This document shows, piece by piece, positions 49,375-58,189 of a stretch of 64,000 nt of DNA. The notes under the pieces are model-generated. The model was not told the origin of the DNA. It saw only the letters and a list, made by a program, of their open reading frames with translations, and made no database searches. Source of the DNA: CAVYXA01 sp963846775 (GTDB taxonomy: Bacteria; Verrucomicrobiota; Verrucomicrobiia; Chthoniobacterales; UBA10450); contig CAWJXB010000006.1 of NCBI GenBank assembly GCA_963846775.1, positions 1,860,001-1,924,000 of the forward strand. The letters run 5' to 3'. Within the stretch, counting starts at the first letter, position 1; each line of letters begins with the position of its first letter. Position numbers and translations under genes: made by a program.

Positions 49375-50529
49375 TCAGGTCGAGCGAAATCGAGAGATCT
49401 GTTCTGGTGTAACTTTCTCGCGCTGGACCATTGGGAGTTCCACAATAAAGATGCTGCCTTTTCCCGGCGCGGTTTTGCATCGAATTTTTCCGCCGTGTTC
49501 GAGCACTACTTGCTGAGTATGAGCAAGCCCAAGACCGATTCCATCGCTCTTGGTCGTGAAGAATGGCTCGAACAGCCGTCCGGCCTCGTCTTCGCTCATC
49601 CCGCGGCCAGTATCGGTGATGCTGATGATTGCGTTCGGACCGGTTCTGTTTGTGCACACCCTCAAGCGGCCGCCGTCGTTCATCGCCTCGATCGCATTAC
49701 GTATCAGATTGAGGAACGCCTCCCAGAGCTGCTCCGCATCGCCGCGGACTGGCTCCAAATCAGGATCGAAATCGGTCTGCAATTCCACCCTTTTCTCGTC
49801 CAGCGACGGCTGGACAAACTTGAGTTTCTCTTGCAGCAAACCGTTTAACGACAAATCGGCACGTTGCGCGTTTGGCATACGCCCAAAGCGAAGGTAGTCC
49901 TGAAGGACCTGATGGATTCGCAGGATCTGCGCTCGCATTTCTCGCAAGAGCGTTTGGCATTCACCGGAGAACTGTCCGGCCAAGGCGGCCGTGTTTAGTT
50001 CTTCGCGGACCGAGTCGAGGTTGAGAGAAATGGCTCCTAACGGATTACGGATCTCGTGCGCCATTCGCGATGCCATCGATCCGACTACGGCCAGCCGTTC
50101 CACCTGAAGCTTGGCTTGTTCCAGTCGTTTTCTTTCATCGATCTCCGCCCGCAAGGCCGCGGTTCGCGCATCGACCATTTGTTCCAGACGTTCGTGCGAC
50201 TGCTGAAATTCAGTTAGGAGCCAAACGATCACGAGAAAAAAAACAAAAAGCATGACACCGTTCCAGATCGGAACAAGCGGATGCATGTAGGTTGCGCCGT
50301 TGAGCAGATCGCTCATAAACCAGGCAGCGGTGCAGAGCGCGCCGATGATATAGCCGGCCCATCGACCAACGAACCAAGCGGCCAGACACGTCGGCAGGAG
50401 ATAGAACGCCGAGATCACCCATTCGCGTCCCGTAAGATAATCCACTACTCCCAGAACAAGGGTGAGAGCGATGCCCGCAATGATTGCGAGGATTTTTGGC
50501 CGCAGAGAAACTTTCGACCCGGTTTTCAA
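49375..50529 (-). CDS. Membrane sensor histidine kinase
   Basis: 384 residues from a TTG at 50529 (MKTGSKVSLRPKILAIIAG). Four membrane helices in residues 10-105, then a coiled coil, HisKA (GSMASRMAHEIRNPLGAIS with the phosphoacceptor His), N-box NLIRNAIEAM and G-boxes DTGRGMSEDEAG, GIGLGLAHTQ. No partner regulator is adjacent. The last residues (QISRFRST) and the stop codon are encoded by an interspersed repeat, so the original C-terminus may have been different. Confidence 0.88.
   Translation of the reverse strand: MKTGSKVSLRPKILAIIAGIALTLVLGVVDYLTGREWVISAFYLLPTCLAAWFVGRWAGYIIGALCTAAWFMSDLLNGATYMHPLVPIWNGVMLFVFFLVIVWLLTEFQQSHERLEQMVDARTAALRAEIDERKRLEQAKLQVERLAVVGSMASRMAHEIRNPLGAISLNLDSVREELNTAALAGQFSGECQTLLREMRAQILRIHQVLQDYLRFGRMPNAQRADLSLNGLLQEKLKFVQPSLDEKRVELQTDFDPDLEPVRGDAEQLWEAFLNLIRNAIEAMNDGGRLRVCTNRTGPNAIISITDTGRGMSEDEAGRLFEPFFTTKSDGIGLGLAHTQQVVLEHGGKIRCKTAPGKGSIFIVELPMVQREKVTPEQISRFRST
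49377..49400. repeat. Interspersed GTCGAGCGAARTC-GAGA-ATCT motif, copy 1
   Basis: CAGGTCGAGCGAAATCGAGA-GATCT at the 3' end of the histidine kinase resembles CACGTCGAGCGAAGTCCAGA-CATCT at 52629-52650. It forms the kinase stop codon. Confidence 0.45.
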
Positions 50530-50695
50530 AAAAAGTCGCGCAACCTCGACGATACAGACTTTTTGACAAACCTCCTGATCGATTCGTTCACCTTAGCATC
50601 GCCCTTCGGGTTGAAACAGTTGTTTCAGCAAAGTTGAGAAAGTGGAACTTCCTGTTAATTGGTAGCGCTTCGATCATCCCGCCGAATCTCCGCGC

Positions 50696-51856
50696 ATGTC
50701 AGGTTTGCCCGCCATCTCATTGACCAATGGCTCCGCGAAAGTTGTTTCGCTGAGTGAACTTCTCGATTGCCACGGCTGGAGTCACATTTTCGGGAACAAA
50801 TGGAAAGATCATCGCTATTACGAAATTGTGGATCAAACACTGCGCGGGTTTGAGCATCGCTATCTGGTCTTCCAGAATCCGGATGGAAGAATCCACGGCA
50901 TTCAGCCGATCTTTTTCGTCCGGCAAAATCTCATTGAAGGAGTTCCAGGAAAAATTGCCTCAATTGTCGATCTTACCCGGAAAATTTTCCCGCGTTTTCT
51001 CACCATGCGCGTGTTGATGGTCGGATGCGCGGCGGGGGCGGGTGAACTCGGCGCGTCCAACCCCGAAGACGAACGATGGCTCGCGGAAACTTTGCCGTCA
51101 GCGTTGCGATCGCTGGCCCGGCAAAACAAAGCGTCACTGATCGTATTCAAGGATTTCTACGCGAAATATCGCCCGGCGTTGGATTTGTTGTGCTCCCATG
51201 GTTACGCCCGCATCCCGAGCATGCCGATGACGCGACTCTCGCTCGAATATGCCAGCTTCGACGATTACCTTGGTTCCATTGGTTACACGACACGCAAAAG
51301 TCTGCGCCGGAAGTTTCGCAAGACGGAGCGCGCAGCCAGAATCGACGTGGAAGTTGTGACCGAGATCGCGCCCCAGCTCGATGAGATTTATCCGCTCTAC
51401 CTCCAAGTGCACGAGCGTTCGCCGATGAAATTCGAGACGCTCACGAAAGAGTATTTCCGCGAAATCGGCCGGCGCATGCCGGATCGCGCCCGGTTTTTTA
51501 TCTGGCGCCAGGAAGGAAAAATCATAGCCTTTGCGCTTTGTTTCGTACACAACGACACGATTTATGACGAGTGCATCGGACTTGATTATCGCGTCGCGCT
51601 CGATCTGCATTTGTACTTCTACACCCTGCGGGACGTGATTCGCTGGGGCATTGCGCAGAAGCTGCGGGCGTATTGCAGCGGCCCCCTCAACTATGACCCA
51701 AAACTGCATCTCGGTTGTGTCTTGATGCCGCTCGATCTCTATGTGATGCATACCAGCTCGATAGTGAATCCAGTTTTCCGTCGCATCATCAAATACCTCG
51801 GCCCAACGCGCCACGACCGAATCCTGCGGCAATTCCCAAACGCTAACGAATTGTGA
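50696..51856 (+). CDS. GNAT/FemAB-like N-acyltransferase (PF04339-like)
   Basis: 386 residues: duplicated GNAT-like halves with HIFGNKWKDHRYYEIVDQTLRG, LGSIGYTTRKSLRRKFRKTERAARI and KFETLTKEYFREIG, RFFIWRQEGKIIAFALCFVHNDTIYDECIGLDY. This is the pattern of peptidoglycan/FemAB-like transferases that attach amino acids or acyl groups to cell-envelope molecules. It overlaps the downstream SMR gene (GTGA), so it is likely one operon with two small membrane proteins. The substrate is unknown. Confidence 0.82.
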   Translation: MSGLPAISLTNGSAKVVSLSELLDCHGWSHIFGNKWKDHRYYEIVDQTLRGFEHRYLVFQNPDGRIHGIQPIFFVRQNLIEGVPGKIASIVDLTRKIFPRFLTMRVLMVGCAAGAGELGASNPEDERWLAETLPSALRSLARQNKASLIVFKDFYAKYRPALDLLCSHGYARIPSMPMTRLSLEYASFDDYLGSIGYTTRKSLRRKFRKTERAARIDVEVVTEIAPQLDEIYPLYLQVHERSPMKFETLTKEYFREIGRRMPDRARFFIWRQEGKIIAFALCFVHNDTIYDECIGLDYRVALDLHLYFYTLRDVIRWGIAQKLRAYCSGPLNYDPKLHLGCVLMPLDLYVMHTSSIVNPVFRRIIKYLGPTRHDRILRQFPNANEL

Positions 51857-52263
51857 CTGGGCAACATCGACAATTCGGCTTTGGCAATCCGTGGCTCCAG
51901 CTCGCGCTCAACGCCATCATTGTCACAATTTCGGAGCTCCTGTTGAAGATCGGTGCGAGCGAAACTGCCAGCCTAACGAATCCACACGACTGGACTGGCA
52001 TCACGGGGCTGGCCTCGATCTGGACCTGGCTCGGGATCGTCTTCGTGATTCTGAGTCTGGTGAGCTGGCTTTACGTGCTTCGTCTGGTTCCGCTGTCGAT
52101 CGCTTTTCCACTGTCTAATGTAGTTCACGTGCTCGTTCCGTTGAGCTGCTGGATTTTTCTAGGCGAGCTGATTTCGACCCGGCGCTGGTGCGGTATAGCG
52201 CTGGTGCTGATCGGTCTGATCGTCGTGGCCAAACCATTCGCACGGATCGAGGAAAAATTATGA
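51853..52263 (+). CDS. SMR/EamA-type four-helix membrane protein A
   Basis: 136 residues from a GTG overlapping the previous stop. Four helices: ALNAIIVTISELLLKIG, WTWLGIVFVILSLVSWLYVL, LVPLSIAFPLSNVVHVLVPLSCWIFLGE, WCGIALVLIGLIVVA. The LS..FPLSNVVHVLVPL segment matches the SMR/EmrE-like ArnE family. Proteins of this type pair with a partner to flip lipid-linked sugars or export small cations. The partner is encoded next (4-nt ATGA overlap). Confidence 0.82.
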   Translation: MTGQHRQFGFGNPWLQLALNAIIVTISELLLKIGASETASLTNPHDWTGITGLASIWTWLGIVFVILSLVSWLYVLRLVPLSIAFPLSNVVHVLVPLSCWIFLGELISTRRWCGIALVLIGLIVVAKPFARIEEKL

Positions 52264-52601
52264 CCGGCTTGAAATTCGTTCTGATCTTGATCTCGCTCCT
52301 CACCTTTGTCGCCGGGCAACTTCTCTTTAAACGGGCGATGGATCGGTCGCATACGCACGCTTTTGGGAGAAAATTCGCGAAGTGGCTCGTCGCAGGCGTC
52401 GCTTCGATGACGATCTCGTTTTTCCTCACCCTCGGTTTGCTCCAACATCTCGATTTGAGTTATCTCTACCCATTCCAAGGGTTGAGCGTCATCATCATTA
52501 GCGCGATGGCCGCGTTGGTTTTGAAAGAAGAACTCACGCTCCGGCTGGCATTGGGCGCGTTGCTCATCACCGCCGGAGTGGTCTTGGTTTCGACGAGCTA
52601 A
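52260..52601 (+). CDS. SMR/EamA-type four-helix membrane protein B
   Basis: 113 residues from the ATG at 52260; overlap ATGA with partner A. Helices KFVLILISLLTFVAGQLLFKRA, WLVAGVASMTISFFLTLGLLQHL, YLYPFQGLSVIIISAMAALVLKEE, ALGALLITAGVVLVST. QLLFK...D and YPFQGLSV are typical of the family. Two small paired transporters behind a FemAB-like transferase resemble ArnE/ArnF-type flippases; the pairing is inferred from gene overlap. Confidence 0.82.
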   Translation: MTGLKFVLILISLLTFVAGQLLFKRAMDRSHTHAFGRKFAKWLVAGVASMTISFFLTLGLLQHLDLSYLYPFQGLSVIIISAMAALVLKEELTLRLALGALLITAGVVLVSTS

Positions 52602-52662
52602 TTTGGCTTGGTTGAAAGCCCGTCGTCACGTCGAGCGAAGTCCAGACATCTGGAAAAGCGAA

Positions 52663-52689
52663 GGGCGCCTTCGTTTCCGAAAGCGCCCC
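52663..52689 (-). terminator. Terminator-like hairpin after rnpB
   Basis: On the minus strand GGGCGCTTTCG pairs with CGAAGGCGCCC (one G-T pair) around a GAAA loop, then TTCGCTTTT. It sits just beyond the 3' end of RNase P RNA. Confidence 0.55.
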
Positions 52690-52696
52690 TCATATT

Positions 52697-53126
52697 TCGA
52701 TGGCGATAAGCCGAATTCTGTCTCCCGAAATTTCTTCGGGGCGATGATCATTTATCTCAGCCCTATGGCGGGCCGCCCCCAAACCATGATCGACGGTCAT
52801 AGACCGCCGCTACAGTTCAAGTGATGCGACGATACCCGAGGATCAACGGGCCGGCTACCCTTCCTCTGTTTTGTCTTGCACCGCATGGGGTTTTTCGTGC
52901 CTCGCGAATCGCTTCGCGAGCGGTGAGCTCTTACCTCGCCTTTTCACCCTTACCTGCGCTTTTTTCAAAGAACCGGCGGTTTTTTCTCTGTGACACTTTC
53001 CGTCAACCCCGACTCTCGTCGGGGCCGCCCGCGCATTGTGCGCGGCATGCTGCCGTATGGTGTTCGGACTTTCCTCCAGCAAACCCCGAAAAGTTTCGGG
53101 GCTCACCAGCGATCATCTGCCATCAA
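52697..53126 (-). ncRNA. rnpB: RNase P RNA (bacterial type A-like)
   Basis: On the minus strand the signature segments GAGGAAAGTCCGAACACC (CR-I) and ACAGAATTCGGCTTAT (CR-V) are present in the right order. The ends pair to form helix P1: GATGGC (53119-53124) with GCCATC (52699-52704). AGGTAAGGGTGAAAAGGCG-like and GAAGGGTAGCCGGCCC segments in between fit the specificity domain. About 425 nt, as expected. It removes 5' leaders from tRNA precursors. Confidence 0.95.
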
Positions 53127-53170
53127 GCGTATTTTAGCACAGCGAGCTTAAAAGCAAACCGCTGCGCGTC

Positions 53171-53280
53171 TGGGTAGCGCACGCGTCACGCGTGCGGGCG
53201 AGCGCGTCCTCGCGATCGCGAACTTTTCCCCTGCATCGGCGCGACGCCGAAATCAACACGCCGGAGGCATGTGCTACCCA
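53171..53280. repeat. 110-bp element with 10/11-bp terminal inverted repeats
   Basis: TGGGTAGCGCA at the left pairs with TGTGCTACCCA at the right (one mismatch), and the inside holds further palindromes (CGCACGCG-TCA-CGCGTGCG, ATCGCGAACTT, GGCGCGACGCC). It lies between rnpB and the dnaK 3' end and looks like a small non-coding mobile or extragenic repeat element. Confidence 0.6.
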
Positions 53281-53300
53281 AAATTGCACTGTCGCGCTTC

Positions 53301-55256
53301 TTACTTCTTCTTTTCTTCGTCAACGACTTCGAATTCGGCATCGACGACGTCACCGTCGCGTTTCGCGCCTTCTTCGGCGCCGCCGCGGGCCTGCGCTTCT
53401 GGACCGGCCTGCGGGCCTGGTCCGGGTCGCGCGCCCGACTGGGCTGAGGCTTGTTTGTATAGCTCGGCGCTGACTTCCTGGAATTTGTTTTGCAAATCGT
53501 CGTAAGTCCGTTTCATCGCGTCCGTGTCGTTGCGGTTGATCGCATCGCGCACGGCGGCGATGGCGTCTTCGACCTGCTTTTTCTTGTCCCCGGAAATCTT
53601 GTCGCCCAACTCTTTTAACTGCTTTTCGCTTTGATATGCGAGCATGTCGGCGTTGTTCTTGATCTCGATCGATTCCTTGGCCTTTTTGTCCTCTTCCGCA
53701 TGCGATTCGGCTTCGCGCTGCATCTTCTCGATTTCTTCTTTCGAAAGACCAGAGCTGCCGGTGATGGAAATCTTTTGTTCCTTGCCGGTCCCGAGATCTT
53801 TCGCCGAAACGTGCAGGATGCCATTGGCGTCAATGTCGAACGTAACCTCAATCTGCGGGACCCCGCGCGGGGCCGGCGGGATTCCATCGAGATGGAACGT
53901 ACCGAGATTCTTGTTATCGCGAGAGAGTGGCCGTTCGCCTTGCAACACTTTGATTTCCACGCCTGGTTGGTTGTCGCTGTAAGTCGAAAAGATCTGCGAT
54001 TTCCGGGTTGGAATAGTCGTGTTGCGCGGGATCATCGGCGTGGCCACACCGCCGGCGGTTTCGATGGCCAGCGTCAACGGCGTCACGTCCAGCAAAAGCA
54101 CATCCTTCACTTCGCCTTTAAGCACGCCGCCCTGGATCGCCGCGCCGACTGCAACCACTTCGTCCGGGTTCACGCCTTTGTGCGGTTCTTTGCCAATCAA
54201 GCTTCGCGCTGTCTCGATAACTTTCGGCATCCGCGTCATGCCACCAACCAGCACCAGCTCGTTAATGTCGCGCTCGGAAAGCTGCGCATCTTTCAAGCAG
54301 GCTTTCACCGGGCCGATGGTGCGTTGGAACAAATCATCCGCAAGCTGCTCGAGCTTCGCGCGGGTCAGCTTTTTCTGGATGTGTTTCGGCCCGCTCGCGT
54401 CGGCCGTGATGAACGGTAGATTGATCTCGTATTCCTGCGAGCTCGACAACGCAATCTTGGCTTTCTCAGCTTCTTCCTTGATGCGCTGGACCGCATCCGG
54501 CTGTTTCGTTAGGTCGATCCCGGAGTCCTTTTTGAACTCGGCGATGATCCAATCCATCACCTTGGCGTCCCAATCGTCACCGCCGAGGTGCGTGTCGCCG
54601 TTGGTCGCTTTCACTTCGAATACGCCGTCGCCGATTTCAAGAACGGAGATGTCGAATGTGCCGCCGCCGAGATCGTAAACGGCGATCTTCTCGTCCTTCT
54701 TTTTGTCCAGACCGTACGCAAGCGACGCGGCCGTCGGTTCGTTGATGATGCGCAGAACTTCCAAGCCCGCGATTTTGCCCGCGTCCTTGGTCGCGTTCCG
54801 CTGTGAATCATTGAAATATGCCGGCACAGTGATTACAGCCTGCGTGATCTTCTCGCCCAGCTTCGCTTCCGCGTCGGATTTTAACTTCGACAAAATCATT
54901 GCCGAAATTTCCGGCGGCGAAAACGTCTTGAGCTGCCCACTCACTTCGAGTTGCACATGCGCGTCGCCGTTGGCGGCCTTCACGATCTTATACGGCACGC
55001 GATGCTCTTCTTCGTGCATCTCATCGAACTTGCGACCCATGAACCGCTTGATCGAAAAAACCGTATTCTGTGGGTTAGTGATCGCCTGACGTTTTGCGGC
55101 CTGGCCCACCAGGCGCTCCCCGCTTTTCGTGAATGCCACCACTGAGGGCGTAGTACGCGCCCCTTCAGAATTTTCCAAAACCACTGGCTCACCACCTTCC
55201 ATCACAGCCATGCAGGAGTTAGTGGTGCCCAAATCGATACCTAAAACTTTAGCCAT
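53301..55256 (-). CDS. dnaK: Chaperone DnaK (Hsp70)
   Basis: 651 residues from the ATG at 55256 (MAKVLGIDLGTTNSCMAVMEGGEPV). Nucleotide-binding motifs IAVYDLGGGTFDISVL and NDSQRNATKDAGKIAG, hinge DVLLLDVTPLTLAIETAGG, substrate-binding domain NTTIPTRKSQIFSTYSDNQPGVEI, and the acidic C-terminal tail EFEVVDEEKKK. It folds proteins with DnaJ and GrpE, neither of which is encoded nearby. The leader holds an inverted repeat (55294-55331) that might regulate it; no clear CIRCE element. Confidence 0.97.
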   Translation of the reverse strand: MAKVLGIDLGTTNSCMAVMEGGEPVVLENSEGARTTPSVVAFTKSGERLVGQAAKRQAITNPQNTVFSIKRFMGRKFDEMHEEEHRVPYKIVKAANGDAHVQLEVSGQLKTFSPPEISAMILSKLKSDAEAKLGEKITQAVITVPAYFNDSQRNATKDAGKIAGLEVLRIINEPTAASLAYGLDKKKDEKIAVYDLGGGTFDISVLEIGDGVFEVKATNGDTHLGGDDWDAKVMDWIIAEFKKDSGIDLTKQPDAVQRIKEEAEKAKIALSSSQEYEINLPFITADASGPKHIQKKLTRAKLEQLADDLFQRTIGPVKACLKDAQLSERDINELVLVGGMTRMPKVIETARSLIGKEPHKGVNPDEVVAVGAAIQGGVLKGEVKDVLLLDVTPLTLAIETAGGVATPMIPRNTTIPTRKSQIFSTYSDNQPGVEIKVLQGERPLSRDNKNLGTFHLDGIPPAPRGVPQIEVTFDIDANGILHVSAKDLGTGKEQKISITGSSGLSKEEIEKMQREAESHAEEDKKAKESIEIKNNADMLAYQSEKQLKELGDKISGDKKKQVEDAIAAVRDAINRNDTDAMKRTYDDLQNKFQEVSAELYKQASAQSGARPGPGPQAGPEAQARGGAEEGAKRDGDVVDAEFEVVDEEKKK

Positions 55257-55293
55257 AAAATTATTTCCTTTCCTGGTCGAACTGCCAACGGAC

Positions 55294-55331
55294 AGACTCG
55301 CCGTGGCGAACACTTCGACCTACGCGAGTCT
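55294..55331. promoter_or_regulatory. Inverted repeat in the dnaK leader
   Basis: AGACTCGC (55294-55301) and GCGAGTCT (55324-55331), 22 nt apart, 38-75 bp before the dnaK ATG. It is a perfect 8-bp repeat of a size that could be an operator or a 5' UTR hairpin. Not the CIRCE sequence. Confidence 0.4.
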
Positions 55332-55680
55332 TTAGCAAACAATAGGCCAGCGATTCAGCTATCTATGTAAGCACTTATGCGTGAGCAGCTAATAACGATC
55401 AATTATCGATCCCACACCCCAAAAAGTGAGACAAAGCGGCGCGAGAAACACTATCTGGCTTTTAGTCTGTGTGTCACCACGGCGCGGGGTTTTAAAGCTA
55501 AGAGCTACGAGCACAAGCCACACCTGCATCTTCGCGGTCGGTCCCGAGCGAAGCCGAGGGAAGCCCGTCGCGCGCCCGGCGGGCTCAAGCGCGATTCTTC
55601 TCCACTTCGCTCGGAATGACGGAACGCCGTGTCGCCTTGGTTTTTGCAGCTCGGGATTTGGATGTTCGTTTCGCGGCATA

Positions 55681-55929
55681 TTGGGTGCTGTTGATGATGT
55701 TGTGCCGAACGGAAGCTCCACCACACCGGAAATTCCCCCGACGCTGGAAACACGACTTCCGCTCGACGAGGTCCGCCGTCATCTGACCGAGAACGAAGCG
55801 CAGCGGAAGGAAGTCACCGGTTACATTAATCAGTTGTCGATCCAACTGCACCGGTGGCAATTGCGCCTGCAAAAATTGGACGAGCGGCACAAGGAACTCG
55901 AAAAAGAACTGGCGTCGTCGGGAGCATAG
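55681..55929 (+). CDS. Small coiled-coil protein, hypothetical
   Basis: The start is uncertain: TTG at 55681 (82 codons) or GTG at 55702. The C-terminal half is a strong amphipathic helix (QRKEVTGYINQLSIQLHRWQLRLQKLDERHKELEKEL), typical of a real coiled-coil protein; the frame further upstream is a repeat-like region without protein character. No family recognised. It is convergent with the sialidase-type gene, 24 bp away. Confidence 0.45.
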   Translation: MGAVDDVVPNGSSTTPEIPPTLETRLPLDEVRRHLTENEAQRKEVTGYINQLSIQLHRWQLRLQKLDERHKELEKELASSGA

Positions 55930-55953
55930 GCCTTCTAGTCTGTGCGCCAATTG

Positions 55954-58107
55954 TTAGGGCGCAATCAAACTCCAGACATTCGGGAGAGTGGGCCCGGAGG
56001 CGCTGCTGAGAAGAGTCGCGCCGGATAAATACAGGATCATCGTCTCGCGCGTGCTTGGATTAAACAGGAGAAAATCGGAGCTGAGGTCGGAGTTTAAGTC
56101 CGCCGCCCCATGCAAGACGAACCCGCTCGCGATGGTTGGGCCGTAGCCGGCACCGATGCGAGTGGCGTCTGACATATACCAGATCGCACTCTGGCGCGTG
56201 GTGGAATTGAACAGCACAAAATCGCTTTTGCCATCGCGATTACAGTCGGCCGCGCCGACAACGCTCCAGCCGCTTGGCAAAGTCGGCCCGTAACTGCCTC
56301 TCACCAACAGATTGTTGTTCAAAAACCAGATCGCCGTTTGCCACGTGGCAGGATTGAACAGGAGCAGATCGGGTTTGCCGTCGCCGTCAAAATCGGCCAC
56401 GGCCACGACGGACCAGCCGGCCGCGATGGTCGGCCCGTACGCGCCCCGCACCAACACATTATTGTTTAAATACCAAATCGCGCTTTGCCGCGTCCCGGGA
56501 TTATAAAGCAAGTAATCCGGGTGCCTGTCGCGATCGAAATCGGCCACCGCCACGACGGACCAGCCGGCCGCGATGGTCGGCCCGTACGCGCCCCGCACCA
56601 ACACATTGTTATTTAAATACCAAATCGCGCTTTGCCGCATCCCGGAATTGTAAAGCAAATAGTCCGGGTGCCCATCCTGGTTAAAATCGGTCGGTAATAT
56701 CGCTCGGGCCAAATCCGGGCTGACGCGGACGTAGTAGATTTCCTCTTCCCCGTTGAACGTCGCGGCGTAAGCGACGTTCCCGCCGGCGTTGTCCGAAACA
56801 ATTGTGATGTAATCGCCGATCTTGTTCTGGCTGGGATAGCCCAGGAACGGATTGAACGGTGCGCTGACCGCGACATTGTGCGACCAGGTCAGGCCGCCAT
56901 CGCTGCTGAAGGAATAGAACAACTGCGAGCCGGTATTGTTGGAGGCATTGCGCGTGTCAAGCCAGACCGCATCGAGTCGTCCGTTAGGCGCGACCGCCAG
57001 CGTGCCGAACCAGTGCCATTTGGCAGGGTTAACCGGATCGTCGCTGATTCGCCGCGCGCCGGTAAAGCTTTGGCCACCATTGGTGCTGCGCGCAAACATC
57101 ACGTCGCTGCCGTTGTTGGCGCCGGTTGGTCGCACGCTGGCCAGCATGTAAATGTTGTTGTTGGTGGCCGTGCCGGAATGATCCACCGCCAAGAAAACCT
57201 GACCCACTAATCCCTCCGGATTGATCGGCTGGCCGGAGAGAATCGTTCCACCAAGATTAACGGCAGTGCTCTGGTCAAATGTCGGTGTGACAGCGCCGTT
57301 CTTCGCATTCGTCGATCGGATGCACCAGATTTGGTTCGTGGTCAGGTTCACGCCGCCGATAAAAAGACTGCCGTTGGCATCAACATCGAGTGTGCCCCAT
57401 GCCGGCGAGTTCGGAATGTTAATCGGGTCCATCCACGTCAATCCAGCATTGGTCGATCGGGTAAATTGTCGGCCCTGATAATTATTTCCGGCCGTGCTCC
57501 AACATTGATACTGAAAACCGCGTCCACTGCTGTTTGTCTTGTCGATGGTAAACCATTGCTTGTCGCCGCCGTCGGCTGGCGCGATGTTGGTCCATGATTG
57601 GCCGCCATTTAAGGAACGCCACATGTTGTCGAAAAAAGTCTGCAACAGACTGAGATAATAAAACTGGCCGGCGCGGTCAGCGTTCAGGACCGGATCGCTT
57701 CGGAAAACGCTGTTTTCGAGGACGCCCGGTGCCGTCCAGTTCCGGCCGCCGTTGGTCGTATGGGCGAAACCGGCCTGGCGAAAGTTTGAGCTGACACTGT
57801 CGAACTGTCGCCAGCCGATGCTCATTTTGTTAGGGTTAGTTGGATCAACACAAATGGATGGCTCATTCGCGGCGTCGCCGGCGATGTCATTTCCGTTGGA
57901 ATCGACGTTGACCTGATAGCTCGTGAAATAACCGAACTGCGAAACCACCGCGGGGGACGTTACGACCGGGGCCCGCAAAAACGCCGGGGGGTTATCGTAT
58001 TTTTCCAGCGGCTCCTGCGGCAATGGTTTGGGCGACGCGACCTGACCAGACGTAAGGGCGATTTGCCCCAGCAATGCTGCTAATATCAGCACACCCTTTC
58101 GCCGCAT
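55954..58107 (-). CDS. Secreted sialidase-type (BNR/Asp-box) protein with five 49-residue repeats
   Basis: 717 residues: signal peptide (MRRKGVLILAALLGQIALTSGQ), an N-terminal beta-propeller with Asp-box/BNR features (AHTTNGGRNWTAPG, WRSLNGGQSWTN, ARSTNGGQSFTGAR, SFSSDGGLTWSHN), then five tandem repeats of the DFDGDGKPDLLLFNPATWQT type seen in the 32691 gene. Two of the repeats are nearly identical at DNA level (147-bp period near 56402 and 56549), a recent duplication. Probably exported; an enzymatic role is not shown because the sialidase Arg triad was not located. Confidence 0.85.
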   Translation of the reverse strand: MRRKGVLILAALLGQIALTSGQVASPKPLPQEPLEKYDNPPAFLRAPVVTSPAVVSQFGYFTSYQVNVDSNGNDIAGDAANEPSICVDPTNPNKMSIGWRQFDSVSSNFRQAGFAHTTNGGRNWTAPGVLENSVFRSDPVLNADRAGQFYYLSLLQTFFDNMWRSLNGGQSWTNIAPADGGDKQWFTIDKTNSSGRGFQYQCWSTAGNNYQGRQFTRSTNAGLTWMDPINIPNSPAWGTLDVDANGSLFIGGVNLTTNQIWCIRSTNAKNGAVTPTFDQSTAVNLGGTILSGQPINPEGLVGQVFLAVDHSGTATNNNIYMLASVRPTGANNGSDVMFARSTNGGQSFTGARRISDDPVNPAKWHWFGTLAVAPNGRLDAVWLDTRNASNNTGSQLFYSFSSDGGLTWSHNVAVSAPFNPFLGYPSQNKIGDYITIVSDNAGGNVAYAATFNGEEEIYYVRVSPDLARAILPTDFNQDGHPDYLLYNSGMRQSAIWYLNNNVLVRGAYGPTIAAGWSVVAVADFDRDRHPDYLLYNPGTRQSAIWYLNNNVLVRGAYGPTIAAGWSVVAVADFDGDGKPDLLLFNPATWQTAIWFLNNNLLVRGSYGPTLPSGWSVVGAADCNRDGKSDFVLFNSTTRQSAIWYMSDATRIGAGYGPTIASGFVLHGAADLNSDLSSDFLLFNPSTRETMILYLSGATLLSSASGPTLPNVWSLIAP

Positions 58108-58189
58108 TAGGAAGCCATTATACCCTCAAGCTCCTCGAATGCGACGAACAATTCAGTTGAACGGCCACCAGGGCGGCGCCATCACCCGA

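Noticed and set aside
55257..55400. CIRCE element before dnaK
   Set aside because: AGCACTT...GAGCAGCTAA shows partial likeness but arms and spacing do not match TTAGCACTC-N9-GAGTGCTAA.
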